A DNA stretch of 64,000 nucleotides from JAJRRH01 sp047638815 (GTDB taxonomy: Bacteria > Bacteroidota > Bacteroidia > Flavobacteriales_D > JABDKJ01). Positions 51,718 to 60,287 of the stretch are shown here, one piece after another. The stretch is from the NCBI GenBank assembly GCA_047638815.1, contig JBLIMR010000002.1, forward strand, positions 62,001 to 126,000, read 5' to 3'. Position 1 is the stretch's first letter; each line of letters opens with the position of its first letter. The notes under the pieces were generated by a model that saw only the letters and a program-made list of their open reading frames with translations, was not told the DNA's origin and ran no database searches. The position numbers were made by a program, and so were the translations under genes.

Positions 51718-52809
51718 TTAATTATTCAAAAGATCTTGATAAACCGCTAGCGTTTTCGCTGCGGTTTTTTCTTTTGTGAAATTTTTTAAATGATCCAATG
51801 CCCCATCGGTTATTTTAGATCTAAGGATTTCATCGGACATCAATTTTAGTATATTTTTGGCAAGCGCATTAGGATTTTTTATGTCACTTAATAAGCCTGT
51901 TTTCCCATTTAAAACCAATTCCGCGATCCCTCCAGCATTTGTTGCAACGACAGGAATTTTTGATGCAAAACTATCGATGATACTCGTCCCTAAACCTTCC
52001 GTTTCTGAAGTGATAAGGAAGATGTCTAATTCGGGTAAAACCTCTGGAATATTATTTAAAAACCCAGTGAAAATAATGTGCTCATTTAGTTCTTTAGATT
52101 GGACATAATTTTTTATTTCTTGTTCCATTGGGCCGGCACCAATTATAAAAAAAATCGCATTAATATTTTCTTTAATCAATAATTCGCAGGTATCTACGAA
52201 AGTAAAATAGTCTTTGTGAGGAGCAATGGCAGAGGTGTTGCCAATGAGTTTTTTATTATCAGAAATCTCGTATTTATTTCGCAAAAAATTTATTGATTTA
52301 ACACCGTCAAACTTTTTTAAATCTATACCTGAATGAATAGTAACTAATTTGTTTTTTACGAGAATATCAATGGCTAAAATATTTTTGATGGCATCAGAGA
52401 CACAAATTATTTTTTTGATACAAGAGTGATTATATTTCCATTGTGCCCATGCATTTTTTTTGATAGGGAAATCAACTCTTCTGCTAAGAATTAGTGGTGT
52501 TTTATTGCCAAACCACTGGCTGATAACACCCAATGAATGGGAGTTTCCACTATGCGCATGCATGAAATCAATTTTATTTTTTTTGCAAAAAAAACTAATT
52601 TTTCTTGCAGTTTTAAAATCAAAACTGCCGTTGAAATTTAAGTCAATATGTGGTATTTTATTTGACTTGCAATGTGCGCTAAACGAAGAATTAATTTTTA
52701 CAGCAACAAATATTTCAACGTTTGTTTTAAGATGTTCTTCAATTAAATAAGCGATTTGTTGTTCTCCTCCTCGCCATGTTTTTTCGGAACTTAAATGAAG
52801 AATTTTCAT
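51718..52809 (-). CDS. Glycosyltransferase family 4
   Basis: 363 residues, GT-B fold. N-terminal MKILHLSSEKTWRGGEQQI and a His-containing block FMHAHSGNSHSLGVIS; the C-terminal donor-binding region has IFFIIGAGPMEQEIKNYV and the E-rich loop SETEGLGTSIIDSFASKIPV. Typical of retaining transferases acting on LPS or capsule sugars; donor and acceptor are unknown. Two bases from the GT2 gene, same strand. A+T-rich codon use, in line with many surface-sugar genes. Confidence 0.88.
   Translation of the reverse strand: MKILHLSSEKTWRGGEQQIAYLIEEHLKTNVEIFVAVKINSSFSAHCKSNKIPHIDLNFNGSFDFKTARKISFFCKKNKIDFMHAHSGNSHSLGVISQWFGNKTPLILSRRVDFPIKKNAWAQWKYNHSCIKKIICVSDAIKNILAIDILVKNKLVTIHSGIDLKKFDGVKSINFLRNKYEISDNKKLIGNTSAIAPHKDYFTFVDTCELLIKENINAIFFIIGAGPMEQEIKNYVQSKELNEHIIFTGFLNNIPEVLPELDIFLITSETEGLGTSIIDSFASKIPVVATNAGGIAELVLNGKTGLLSDIKNPNALAKNILKLMSDEILRSKITDGALDHLKNFTKEKTAAKTLAVYQDLLNN
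51741..51770 (+). terminator. Plus-strand terminator inside the convergent glycosyltransferase gene
   Basis: AAACCGC T AGCG-TTTT-CGCT GCGGTTT forms an 11-bp stem with one bulged T, followed by TTTTTTC. It lies about 40 bases past the stop of the beta-barrel gene, within the last codons of the convergent GT4 gene. Confidence 0.7.
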
Positions 52810-52811
52810 GG

Positions 52812-53570
52812 CTATATATTCTCGCCATTTTGCATTCTACTCAACTTTATATATCTAAGGAAAATTGAATACGCTGACAACTTAGAAATAATAAACCCTT
52901 CTCTTCCGTCAAGAATGCCGAAGTTGAAAATATAATGTTTTACAAATCTAGCTAGTGGTTTTATCCATAGGTGATAGAGAGTCACTTTTTTAGTTTTATG
53001 GGCATGATCTTTTGCAGATAAAGTGGTGTATCGATTTACTTTTTCCAAGTAATGATTAAAGTCCTTATACGTGTAATGAATGATCTTGTTTTTTAACGTT
53101 GAAATTTCTCCTTCCGTTATAACTTCGGCATGTACTTTTTTATTTTCATAGCGACAATTATCTCGCTTAAAAAGACGAATGACTTTATCGTTTTGCCACC
53201 CACTATATTTTATTTTTTTACCTAGAAAATGATTCTCTCTAAATATCCAATAGGCATCTGATTTTTTTTGATCAGAGGATAAAATATTTTTAATTTCTTC
53301 ATTGAGTTCTGGACTCATTCTTTCATCGGCATCCAGTAAAACTATCCACTCATTTTTAGCCTGGGGTATAACCCAGTTTTTTTGTGCAGCAGAATGCTCA
53401 TATTTATGTGATAAAACTTTTGCGCCAAGCCCATTCGCAATTTCCACGGTGTTGTCCGTGCTAAACGAATCAACGACAATTATCTCATCGCACCAATTGA
53501 CAGTAGATATAGCATCAGCGATATTGTGCTCTTCGTTATAGGTTGGAATTATCGCTGAAACTTTAGTCAT
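52812..53570 (-). CDS. Glycosyltransferase family 2 (WaaE/KdtX-like)
   Basis: 252 residues. GT-A fold: VSAIIPTYNEEHNIADAI at the start, DEIIVVDSFSTDNTVEIA for nucleotide binding, and the metal motif LLDADERMSPEL. The middle has WIFRENHFLGKKIKYSGW and the end a basic, hydrophobic helix (FVKHYIFNFGILDGREGFII) as in LPS-core beta-glucosyltransferases of the WaaE/KdtX group. Probably inner-core LPS assembly on the cytoplasmic side. It precedes the GT4 gene by two bases and may form an operon with it. Confidence 0.87.
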   Translation of the reverse strand: MTKVSAIIPTYNEEHNIADAISTVNWCDEIIVVDSFSTDNTVEIANGLGAKVLSHKYEHSAAQKNWVIPQAKNEWIVLLDADERMSPELNEEIKNILSSDQKKSDAYWIFRENHFLGKKIKYSGWQNDKVIRLFKRDNCRYENKKVHAEVITEGEISTLKNKIIHYTYKDFNHYLEKVNRYTTLSAKDHAHKTKKVTLYHLWIKPLARFVKHYIFNFGILDGREGFIISKLSAYSIFLRYIKLSRMQNGENI

Positions 53571-53609
53571 TTACAAATAAATATTGCACGAATTTAGGAA
53601 ATCAAATGA

Positions 53610-54701
53610 TTAACCTTTGACAAATACGCGCTTAACTCTTTTCGAAATAGAAGTGAATACTTCGTATGGAATCGTATTCATGGTTTTAGCAACGTTTTCA
53701 ATGCTGATTTTATTTCCAAAAATCTCTGCTTTATCACCCCTTTTGCAGGGTACGTTACTCACATCCACCAAAGTGATATCCATACAGATATTGCCAATAT
53801 ATGGACATTCATAATCATTGATTATTACGTGTCCGTTGCCGTTACCCATTAATCGTGACAGCCCATCTGCATAACCTATGGAAAGAACTGCAATTGTGAT
53901 ATCTTCTTCCTGAGGGTTTTCTCCACCATACCCAATGAATTCACCCTTTAACACCCTTTTTACCTGCAAGATATCGGCTTCGAGAATACTAACGCTTCTT
54001 AAATCATCTTGTTCAAGCCCGGAGTATCCATATAAGCCAATTCCCAAACGTACCATATCATATTGTTTCTCGTTAAATCGACTGATGCCTCTTGTGTTGA
54101 GAATATGGGATAATATTTTATAATCAAAATGCTCCTCAAAATGCCTTTTAATTTTCTCAAATAGATTTATTTGAGCATGAGTAATATGATCTTTACTTTT
54201 CTCTTCACTTGCTATTAAATGAGAAAAAATTGATGCTACTCTAATGCGTTCATCATCCTTTATTTGCAGCAATTCTGGAATCTCACCTTCTTTGAATCCA
54301 AGCCGATTCATACCTGTATCGATTTTCAAATGGATCGGATATTTCTTTAAGCCTTTCTCCTCCAAAAAATTTAAAAAAGCTTTTAATATATCAGTGCTAA
54401 AAATGGATGGTTCCAGACAATTTTCAACGATGGCGTCAAAATCCTGTTCATCTGTCAAGAATACTAAAATTCGTGATTTAACACCTTTTTTTCTGAAGAA
54501 AATACCCTCCTCAGTAAGAGCTACTGCAAGGTATGCGATGTTTAGTTCCTCAAGAATTTGGACAATTTCAAGTTCGCCATTACCATATGATGAAGCTTTC
54601 GAGACGACCATCATTTTCGTATCTGGAAGGAGAAGGGACTTGTAATAATTATAGTTGTATTTTACTGCCCCAAGGTCAATTTTAAGCTTCGCTATTCCCA
54701 C
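53610..54701 (-). CDS. alr: Alanine racemase
   Basis: PLP enzyme making D-alanine for peptidoglycan. 363 residues. The PLP Lys is K35 in MMVVSKASSYGNG; this motif is usually VKADAYGHG, so the loop is divergent but the Lys and YG are kept. Other blocks: HLKIDTGMNRLGF, RLGIGLYGYSG and the second catalytic Tyr in VLSIGYADGLSRLMG; NICMDITLVDVS near the end. It overlaps tdk by 20 bases, and the two glycosyltransferases follow 39 bases downstream. Confidence 0.93.
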   Translation of the reverse strand: MGIAKLKIDLGAVKYNYNYYKSLLLPDTKMMVVSKASSYGNGELEIVQILEELNIAYLAVALTEEGIFFRKKGVKSRILVFLTDEQDFDAIVENCLEPSIFSTDILKAFLNFLEEKGLKKYPIHLKIDTGMNRLGFKEGEIPELLQIKDDERIRVASIFSHLIASEEKSKDHITHAQINLFEKIKRHFEEHFDYKILSHILNTRGISRFNEKQYDMVRLGIGLYGYSGLEQDDLRSVSILEADILQVKRVLKGEFIGYGGENPQEEDITIAVLSIGYADGLSRLMGNGNGHVIINDYECPYIGNICMDITLVDVSNVPCKRGDKAEIFGNKISIENVAKTMNTIPYEVFTSISKRVKRVFVKG

Positions 54702-55329
54702 TTAATGACGTTTGATATTCTTCAGATGACTGCTTTTCTAACTTAAGCTTCTCGGCTGCGTTTTTTTTTTCATAGCATGAACGACAGAGTGGCTCGTAAT
54801 TTTCTGTCTCACCAAGAACAACTAACCCTTCTTCAAGACTAGTTCTATGTGAGAAATTTGCTAGCTCACCACATGATATACATACCGCATGAACTTTAGT
54901 GACAAATTCGGCACAAGCCAATAAATTCGGCATTGGGCCGAAAGGTTTCCCTAAGAAGTCCATATCCAATCCAGCAATTACAACACGAATACCTCTTCTT
55001 GCCAATTCATTACAAACGTTTGGAAGATCCATATCGAAAAACTGGGCCTCATCAATTCCAACGACTTGTACGTCTTCAGAGATCAATAAAAGTTGCGTGG
55101 AATTTTCTAAAGGCGTTGACTCAATGCTATTTTCATCGTGGCTGACTACATTTTTTTGATTGTATCTAGTATCAACAGTAGGTTTGAAAATGGCAACTTT
55201 TAAATTGGCATATTCAGCACGCTTGAGTCTTCTTATCAACTCTTCGGTCTTTCCAGAAAACATGCTTCCACAAATGACCTCTATCCATCCTTTTCGTGGT
55301 GTATTGCCTGAATTTACCTCTAGAAACAT
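54682..55329 (-). CDS. tdk: Thymidine kinase (type II)
   Basis: Phosphorylates thymidine with ATP for salvage. 215 residues. Walker A GSMFSGKT at 21-28; the VVGIDEAQFFDMDL block binds Mg; lid and substrate part IAGLDMDFLGKPFGPMPNLL; zinc ribbon with CISCGELANFSHR and CRSCYEKK. The C-terminal tail after the zinc site contains a run of ten A in the mRNA (AAA-rich codons for EKKN), which in this AT-rich genome may be chance. It lies 20 bases into the start of alr. Confidence 0.95.
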   Translation of the reverse strand: MFLEVNSGNTPRKGWIEVICGSMFSGKTEELIRRLKRAEYANLKVAIFKPTVDTRYNQKNVVSHDENSIESTPLENSTQLLLISEDVQVVGIDEAQFFDMDLPNVCNELARRGIRVVIAGLDMDFLGKPFGPMPNLLACAEFVTKVHAVCISCGELANFSHRTSLEEGLVVLGETENYEPLCRSCYEKKNAAEKLKLEKQSSEEYQTSLSGNSEA

Positions 55330-55418
55330 CCTTATTTTTTAAATATTAATCCGAATGGATTTTTATTTTGATTAAAGTTCAAAAATACTCAATTTTACAA
55401 TCCCTATTATCTTGGGTT

Positions 55419-56168
55419 ATGAACGAAGAAGAGAATTTTCTGACAATTGAAACATTGGCATCATTAATTGAGACAAAAGTTTCTGGGATACAAAAGGGTG
55501 AGATTAAAATTGAGATGCTTGAACAGCTTTTGGATGATGTGAAACAACTGCAGGAAAGGTTGATTATAATCAAGTATGAGTCAATGATAAAATTGACAGA
55601 AATTAATGTTGATAAATCGAAACCTGAAAACACAAGTCCAATAAGCTATCAAAGTGATGATGAGCCGAGTATCTTTGATGACAAAGGGGAGGAAGTACCT
55701 GAGAATCAGATTTCTTTAATTGACGTTATAGAAGAGATATATGAAGAAAAGGCTCATTCTGAACCGATGGATTTATTTGGGTCAATAGGTCAGCTAATCG
55801 AAATAATAGACGAAAAACCATCGGTCAAAGTTGATAAGATAGCTATAGAAAAAACAGTTGAAGTAAAAGAGATTGTCGAAGAAACTGAAGAGGTATTAGG
55901 GAAGAAAACTCTTGGTGAAAAGATTAAAAACAAAGCAATAAAGAGCATCCCCAAATCAATAAAATTGAATGCTCGAATAGGGATGATTAAACAGCTGTTT
56001 TCAGGTGATTCAGAAAAATATAAAGCGGCAATAGAAGATCTTAATGCAGCTGAGAATGGACCTGATGCTAAGACGAAATTAAATTCTTATTTGGAAGAAC
56101 ATGATTGGGATTCCGAAAATGAATGGTTTGAATTATTGAGACAACTAGTGGATAGGAGGTATATTTGA
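55419..56168 (+). CDS. Conserved hypothetical cytoplasmic protein
   Basis: 249 residues from ATG 55419; an in-frame TTG at 55368 is less likely because it overlaps the tdk promoter side and encodes no conserved part. No signal peptide or membrane helix. N-terminal helical, acidic segment (EENFLTIETLASLIETKVSG, KIEMLEQLLDDVKQLQERL, probable coiled coil), a low-complexity acidic middle (~50-150), and a C-terminal domain of ~80 residues (SIPKSIKLNARIGMIKQLFS, KAAIEDLNAAENG, WDSENEWFELLRQLVDRRYI). This C-terminal pattern looks like a recurrent Bacteroidota module, but I cannot name a function. It overlaps the M28 peptidase start region by a stop-start junction, so the two are co-translated. Confidence 0.7.
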   Translation: MNEEENFLTIETLASLIETKVSGIQKGEIKIEMLEQLLDDVKQLQERLIIIKYESMIKLTEINVDKSKPENTSPISYQSDDEPSIFDDKGEEVPENQISLIDVIEEIYEEKAHSEPMDLFGSIGQLIEIIDEKPSVKVDKIAIEKTVEVKEIVEETEEVLGKKTLGEKIKNKAIKSIPKSIKLNARIGMIKQLFSGDSEKYKAAIEDLNAAENGPDAKTKLNSYLEEHDWDSENEWFELLRQLVDRRYI

Positions 56169-56170
56169 GC

Positions 56171-57412
56171 ATGAGATATTCTTACATATTATTTCTTTTA
56201 TTTATTCCAGCATTTTCCTTAGCACAAGACATTGATTATGTCCGAAATCAGGCCGAAATATTATCTGCTGATAAAATGTATGGCAGAGGATATGTGAAAA
56301 AGGGAATGGATAAGGCAGCCAAGCACATCGCCTCGGAATTTAAGGCAATGGGTATAGAAACTTTTGATAACTCTCCATATCAGAATATAGAATATGCTGT
56401 TAATAGCTTTCCGAAAAAAATACACATCACTGTCAATGATCAGGAATTAATCTCTGGTAAAGACTTCTTGTTGAGTCCTGAGTCAGGATCAACGAGAGGG
56501 ACTTATACGGCCTTCAATATTGACAAGGCAGCTTTGAAGGACCTGCCGCACCCCAAGGACTTAATAGGGAAGATAGTCTTACTTGACAATTCGGGAATTG
56601 AGAATAAGGACTCCTTGGGTTTGTTCTATCAACTAAGAGAAATTTATGCAGAACACCTGCCTGTTATATGGGTCAACAACGACCGCTTGATTTGGTCGGT
56701 TGCCAGACGAAAAATGAAGAATGGAATCATTGAAGTAAACCCTGGTTTGATAAAAGAAGGTGATGAGATCAAAATAAAATTCAAGAGCAAATGGTTGGAT
56801 GATTTCAAAACCAAAAATGTTATTGGCTATGTAAAGGGAACAGAATTCCCAGATAGTTTTATAGTATTCACAGGACACTACGATCATTTGGGCATGATGG
56901 GCAAAAAGGCATGTTTCAATGGTGCAAATGACAATGCCTCCGGGGTTGCCTTCTTAATGAGCATGGCTAAATACTATGTAAATAATCCATCAAAATGTTC
57001 GATTGCTTTTATTGCTTTTACCGGTGAAGAAGCCGGACTTATAGGTTCGAAATATTACACTCAAAACCCCATTTTCCCATTAGAAAAAATAAAGTTTCTG
57101 TTGAATATGGATCTTCTTGGTTTTGGAGAGGATGGAATAACAATAGTCAATGCAACGTTACATGAAAGGGCGTTCAGTATACTCAATGAGATAAACGAAA
57201 AAGAAGATCTTTTAGTGAAAATAAAAAAGAGAGGGCCTGCCGCAAATAGTGATCATTATTGGTTTGAAGAGGCAGGTGTCCCATCATTTTTCATGTATAC
57301 CATGGGTGATAGTAAAGCTTACCATGACGTTTATGATCGTTATGAAACCTTGACATTTGGAGAGTATAATGACATTTTCAAATTGATAAGAACCTTCATC
57401 GAAAAACTATAA
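56171..57412 (+). CDS. M28-family metallopeptidase, exported
   Basis: 413 residues from ATG 56171 (a TTG two codons earlier overlaps the previous stop). Signal peptide MRYSYILFLLFIPAFSLA. The zinc peptidase domain spans ~215-410: FTGHYDHLGMMG (His ligand), GANDNASGVAFLMSMA (bridging Asp), FTGEEAGLIGSKYY (catalytic Glu and ligand), NMDLLGFGED and GDSKAYHDVYDRYETL (last His). Family members are aminopeptidases or related carboxypeptidases acting on periplasmic or extracellular peptides. It is followed five bases later by rsmI. Confidence 0.92.
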   Translation: MRYSYILFLLFIPAFSLAQDIDYVRNQAEILSADKMYGRGYVKKGMDKAAKHIASEFKAMGIETFDNSPYQNIEYAVNSFPKKIHITVNDQELISGKDFLLSPESGSTRGTYTAFNIDKAALKDLPHPKDLIGKIVLLDNSGIENKDSLGLFYQLREIYAEHLPVIWVNNDRLIWSVARRKMKNGIIEVNPGLIKEGDEIKIKFKSKWLDDFKTKNVIGYVKGTEFPDSFIVFTGHYDHLGMMGKKACFNGANDNASGVAFLMSMAKYYVNNPSKCSIAFIAFTGEEAGLIGSKYYTQNPIFPLEKIKFLLNMDLLGFGEDGITIVNATLHERAFSILNEINEKEDLLVKIKKRGPAANSDHYWFEEAGVPSFFMYTMGDSKAYHDVYDRYETLTFGEYNDIFKLIRTFIEKL

Positions 57413-57416
57413 GACT

Positions 57417-58079
57417 ATGTTGTATCTAGTACCCACGCCTATAGGAAATATGAAGGACATAACTCTTCGTGCTTTGGAGATTTTGAAGGATGTTGATTAT
57501 ATTCTAGCAGAGGATACGAGAGTCACAGGAAAATTGTTGGCATATCATGAAATTAAGCAAACGCTGCGTTCATTTCATGCCCACAATGAACATGGTAAAG
57601 TAGATGAGGTTATACGAGATTTGAAATCTGGGTCGAGTGTAGCATTAGTCAGTGATGCGGGCACACCAGGGATCTCTGACCCAGGGTTTTTACTTGCCAG
57701 GGCATGCCATGAAAACGATATTGAATTTCAATGCTTGCCAGGTGCAGTCGCTTTGATTCCTGCCTTGGTAAATTCCGGCTTTCCATCGGAAAGATTTTGT
57801 TTCGAAGGTTTTTTACCACACAAAAAAGGAAGGAAAACAAGAATTGAAAAATTCATTGACGAAGATCGGACAATCATTCTTTATGAGTCAACGCATAGGA
57901 TTCTCAAGACGATAAAACAACTGGGTGAAATCCTGGGAGAAGATCGTCATCTGGCAGTCTCTAGAGAACTCACGAAGCTTCATGAAGAAAACATTCGTGG
58001 CACAGCATCCGAGCTATTGGAGTATTATGAAACACACAGCATCAAAGGGGAGTTCGTTCTTCTGATTAGCGGGAAATAA
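57417..58079 (+). CDS. rsmI: 16S rRNA (cytidine 1402-2'-O)-methyltransferase
   Basis: SAM-dependent methyltransferase of the tetrapyrrole-methylase fold acting on C1402 of 16S rRNA. 220 residues, the usual core length. Blocks: YLVPTPIGNMKDITLRALE, DYILAEDTRVTGKLLAYHE, SVALVSDAGTPGISDPGFLL, FQCLPGAVALIPALVNSGF and FEGFLPHKKGRKTR. It lies five bases after the M28 gene and ends at a strong hairpin terminator, so it closes this plus-strand operon. Confidence 0.95.
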   Translation: MLYLVPTPIGNMKDITLRALEILKDVDYILAEDTRVTGKLLAYHEIKQTLRSFHAHNEHGKVDEVIRDLKSGSSVALVSDAGTPGISDPGFLLARACHENDIEFQCLPGAVALIPALVNSGFPSERFCFEGFLPHKKGRKTRIEKFIDEDRTIILYESTHRILKTIKQLGEILGEDRHLAVSRELTKLHEENIRGTASELLEYYETHSIKGEFVLLISGK

Positions 58080-58080
58080 A

Positions 58081-58127
58081 AATCCCGATTAATTTTTTCA
58101 AACCAATCGGGATTAAATTCTTTTTTG
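58081..58127. terminator. Intrinsic terminator between convergent rsmI and the Cys-rich gene
   Basis: Perfect 10-bp stem AATCCCGATT (58081-58090) with AATCGGGATT (58105-58114), 14-base loop, followed by AAATTCTTTTTT. It serves rsmI, and its palindromic nature may also stop the convergent gene that ends at 58137. Confidence 0.8.
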
Positions 58128-58136
58128 AGCTTAGAA

Positions 58137-59624
58137 CTAAGGCAAAATAATTTGCGCCCAAGAAATTCTAAATGCGCCATTGGTCACGGTAGCAGTTTCT
58201 CCAGTACCTGGTGTGCCATCAGTAACTTTAAGTTCTCCGGAGAAGGTACCTTCAACAGTAATTACGTATGTAGAATTAGTGCTTCCTGGAAGTAAAACAG
58301 AATCATAAGAAAATTCATTTAAGGTAATCCCAGTTGGGCTATTTCTAGATTCGTATACATAGTCGTTCAGATTAGCATCTAGTATAATATTATCTGCGGA
58401 ATTGACAGTTATCGCTACAAAGTTCAAGAAAAATTCCTCTTCATTTGTCCAAGACAACGTGTCGCCATCATTGTCTTCCAGGTTGAAAACTACGCTATGA
58501 CAAGATCCACCACCAAAGGTAAGCTGATCTTCTATAACAATTGGAATCGATTGATCCTCGAAGCCCTCTATAAGCATACCCGTCAAAAAAGCATTGTTAC
58601 TTTCATAAAAAACCTCTGTTTCATCAGATGTGGTTACAGTATATGTCATAAAATTACCACCTAAGCCAGTATCAGGATCAGGCTCAGTAGCACAAGGTGG
58701 GCAAAATTCTCCTCCACAGTCTACATCAGTCTCAAAACCATCACATACACCATTGTTGCAAGTTGAACTACATGGTGGGCAAAATACAGAGATTAATGCA
58801 TCATCGCCATCATAACAATCAATTTCCGTTTCGTAGCCACTAAGATATCCATCTGTGCATAAGGAAGGAGTGTTGCACGGTACGCATATTGGGCCACCAC
58901 AATCAATTCCTGGAAATTCAGCATCGCCTTCAAACCCGCTTATATATTCATCAAAACAGAATAACGGATCATTACAGTCTAAACACATGCATCCACCGCA
59001 ATCAATGCCTGTTTCACTTTGTATCGTAGTAGTAGCTTCAGGGTCGAAAACATCCATTATTTCGTTCATGCAATGGGAGTCGTCACAAGGTGCGCAAACA
59101 CCGCCACAATCCGCACAGAATGTTTCCAAACCATTAAGCAATCCGTCATTACATAATTCATTACATGGAGGACATTCCGTTAATGGATCACTGTCACAAT
59201 CAATAGCTTGTTCAGTTAAGCCTGATACTGGGTTAATAAATTGTTCCGTTATGTCTCCAAAACCATTCGCGCACAATTCGCAAGGTGGGCATTCAGGTCC
59301 GCCACAATCTATCCACTCTTCACTAAGCGCAGGATCATAAGAATTATCATCCCATCGCCCGTTTTCGCAACAAGTTTCACATGGTCCACCGCAATCGACA
59401 CCTACTTCTTGCCATCCTTCTACCCAATCCAAAACACCATTATCACATGACGGAGGACATTCAGCACAGTTAGGTCCACCACAGTCTATAAATAGTTCCT
59501 CTTGATTGAGTACCTCATCAAAACAGGTTGCATTTATTCTATTGTCTTCATGAAAACAAGAAGAAAACAGAGCAACTATAGCTGCTACAGTAAAAATTGA
59601 TTGAAGGAGTTTATTTAATCGCAT
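58137..59624 (-). CDS. Lipoprotein with nine Cys-rich DCGG repeats
   Basis: 495 residues from ATG 59624, chosen because a signal peptide follows (MRLNKLLQSIFTVAAIVALF) with a lipobox-like FSSC; an in-frame start 36 bases upstream overlaps the promoter. Residues ~25-335 are about nine units of roughly 25-40 residues with the pattern C(x)NG...E...(D/V)DCGGPxCxPC, e.g. ETDVDCGGEFCPPC and IDCGGPICVPC. Several units are longer or have lost a Cys. The C-terminal ~160 residues are a beta-sandwich (VFNLEDNDGDTLSWTNEEEF, STYVITVEGTFSGELKV) ending AQIILP. No enzyme motif is seen. Disulfides or metal binding are likely; function is unknown. Its promoter overlaps a 17-bp palindrome. Confidence 0.8.
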   Translation of the reverse strand: MRLNKLLQSIFTVAAIVALFSSCFHEDNRINATCFDEVLNQEELFIDCGGPNCAECPPSCDNGVLDWVEGWQEVGVDCGGPCETCCENGRWDDNSYDPALSEEWIDCGGPECPPCELCANGFGDITEQFINPVSGLTEQAIDCDSDPLTECPPCNELCNDGLLNGLETFCADCGGVCAPCDDSHCMNEIMDVFDPEATTTIQSETGIDCGGCMCLDCNDPLFCFDEYISGFEGDAEFPGIDCGGPICVPCNTPSLCTDGYLSGYETEIDCYDGDDALISVFCPPCSSTCNNGVCDGFETDVDCGGEFCPPCATEPDPDTGLGGNFMTYTVTTSDETEVFYESNNAFLTGMLIEGFEDQSIPIVIEDQLTFGGGSCHSVVFNLEDNDGDTLSWTNEEEFFLNFVAITVNSADNIILDANLNDYVYESRNSPTGITLNEFSYDSVLLPGSTNSTYVITVEGTFSGELKVTDGTPGTGETATVTNGAFRISWAQIILP

Positions 59625-59648
59625 GTGTAAATATTTTTGTGAGGAAAG

Positions 59649-59679
59649 CAAAATTAACATTTATTGTATAGTATACAAT
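59649..59679 (-). promoter_or_regulatory. Promoter of the Cys-rich lipoprotein gene with an overlapping operator-like palindrome
   Basis: On the minus strand: TTG (59676-59678), 19-base spacer, TAATTTTG (59649-59656). Between and over the TTG lies the perfect palindrome ATTGTATA-G-TATACAAT (59663-59679), well placed for a repressor or activator dimer. A second inverted repeat TAGGGT...ACCCTA (59682-59687 / 59694-59699) is just upstream. Confidence 0.55.
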
Positions 59680-59699
59680 GATAGGGTCATTTTACCCTA

Positions 59700-60287
59700 A
59701 AAAATAATGGAACAATTCTATGATTGCTATTTTGACGGTTAATTTAAAGATAAGTCGAACTAAACCAAGAGTTTAAGCTCTTAATTTAACTCGAAAATCT
59801 TCTTCTTCTTAAATTACACTTTAGTGATTCGAATTTCTAAATATTAAAATCTATCTGAAGTGTTTTGACGGTTTTCTACAACCTTCATTCCGTTGGTGAA
59901 AAACCACGCGAAATTTTTATTGAACCAAGACTCTATGGTCTTCGCTTTTATGATTACCCAATGCATATTAAAGTGTTTTGTTAGTTCATATTGCCTAGTT
60001 ACTGACAACGGTGCAAAGTAACAGTTTATTTTAAACTGTTAACAAATACATTATTGTAAAATTACGTTCCTAATATGTAATTACAAAATTTATTTACTAA
60101 ACTTAGCCGATCAATGCGCACTGATTCAGGACTGTAGAGCTATTGCACTAGTAAAATTAATTGAAATCCCACCTTGACGGGAAGATATTAACAAATCGCG
60201 ATGTCATTGTTGAAATATTCAAGTTCGGTATTTTTTATATCTAAAAATAAATGATCCTTCTGAGGATTAGAATTACTTTTGAGACCA
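59700..60287. other. Long intergenic region between the Cys-rich and DUF4301 genes
   Basis: About 590 bases without a gene. It contains one strong perfect inverted repeat, AACAGTTTA-TTT-TAAACTGTT (60020-60040). No ORF with coding character or RNA family pattern was seen. The plus-strand leader before 60288 includes TTATATCTAAAAATAAATG, not a clear promoter. Confidence 0.45.

Noticed and set aside
54761..54770. Run of ten T (A10 in the mRNA) in tdk as a second slip switch
   Set aside because: A/T runs of this length are expected in AT-rich DNA and it lies in the non-conserved tail, so a slip would hardly affect activity.
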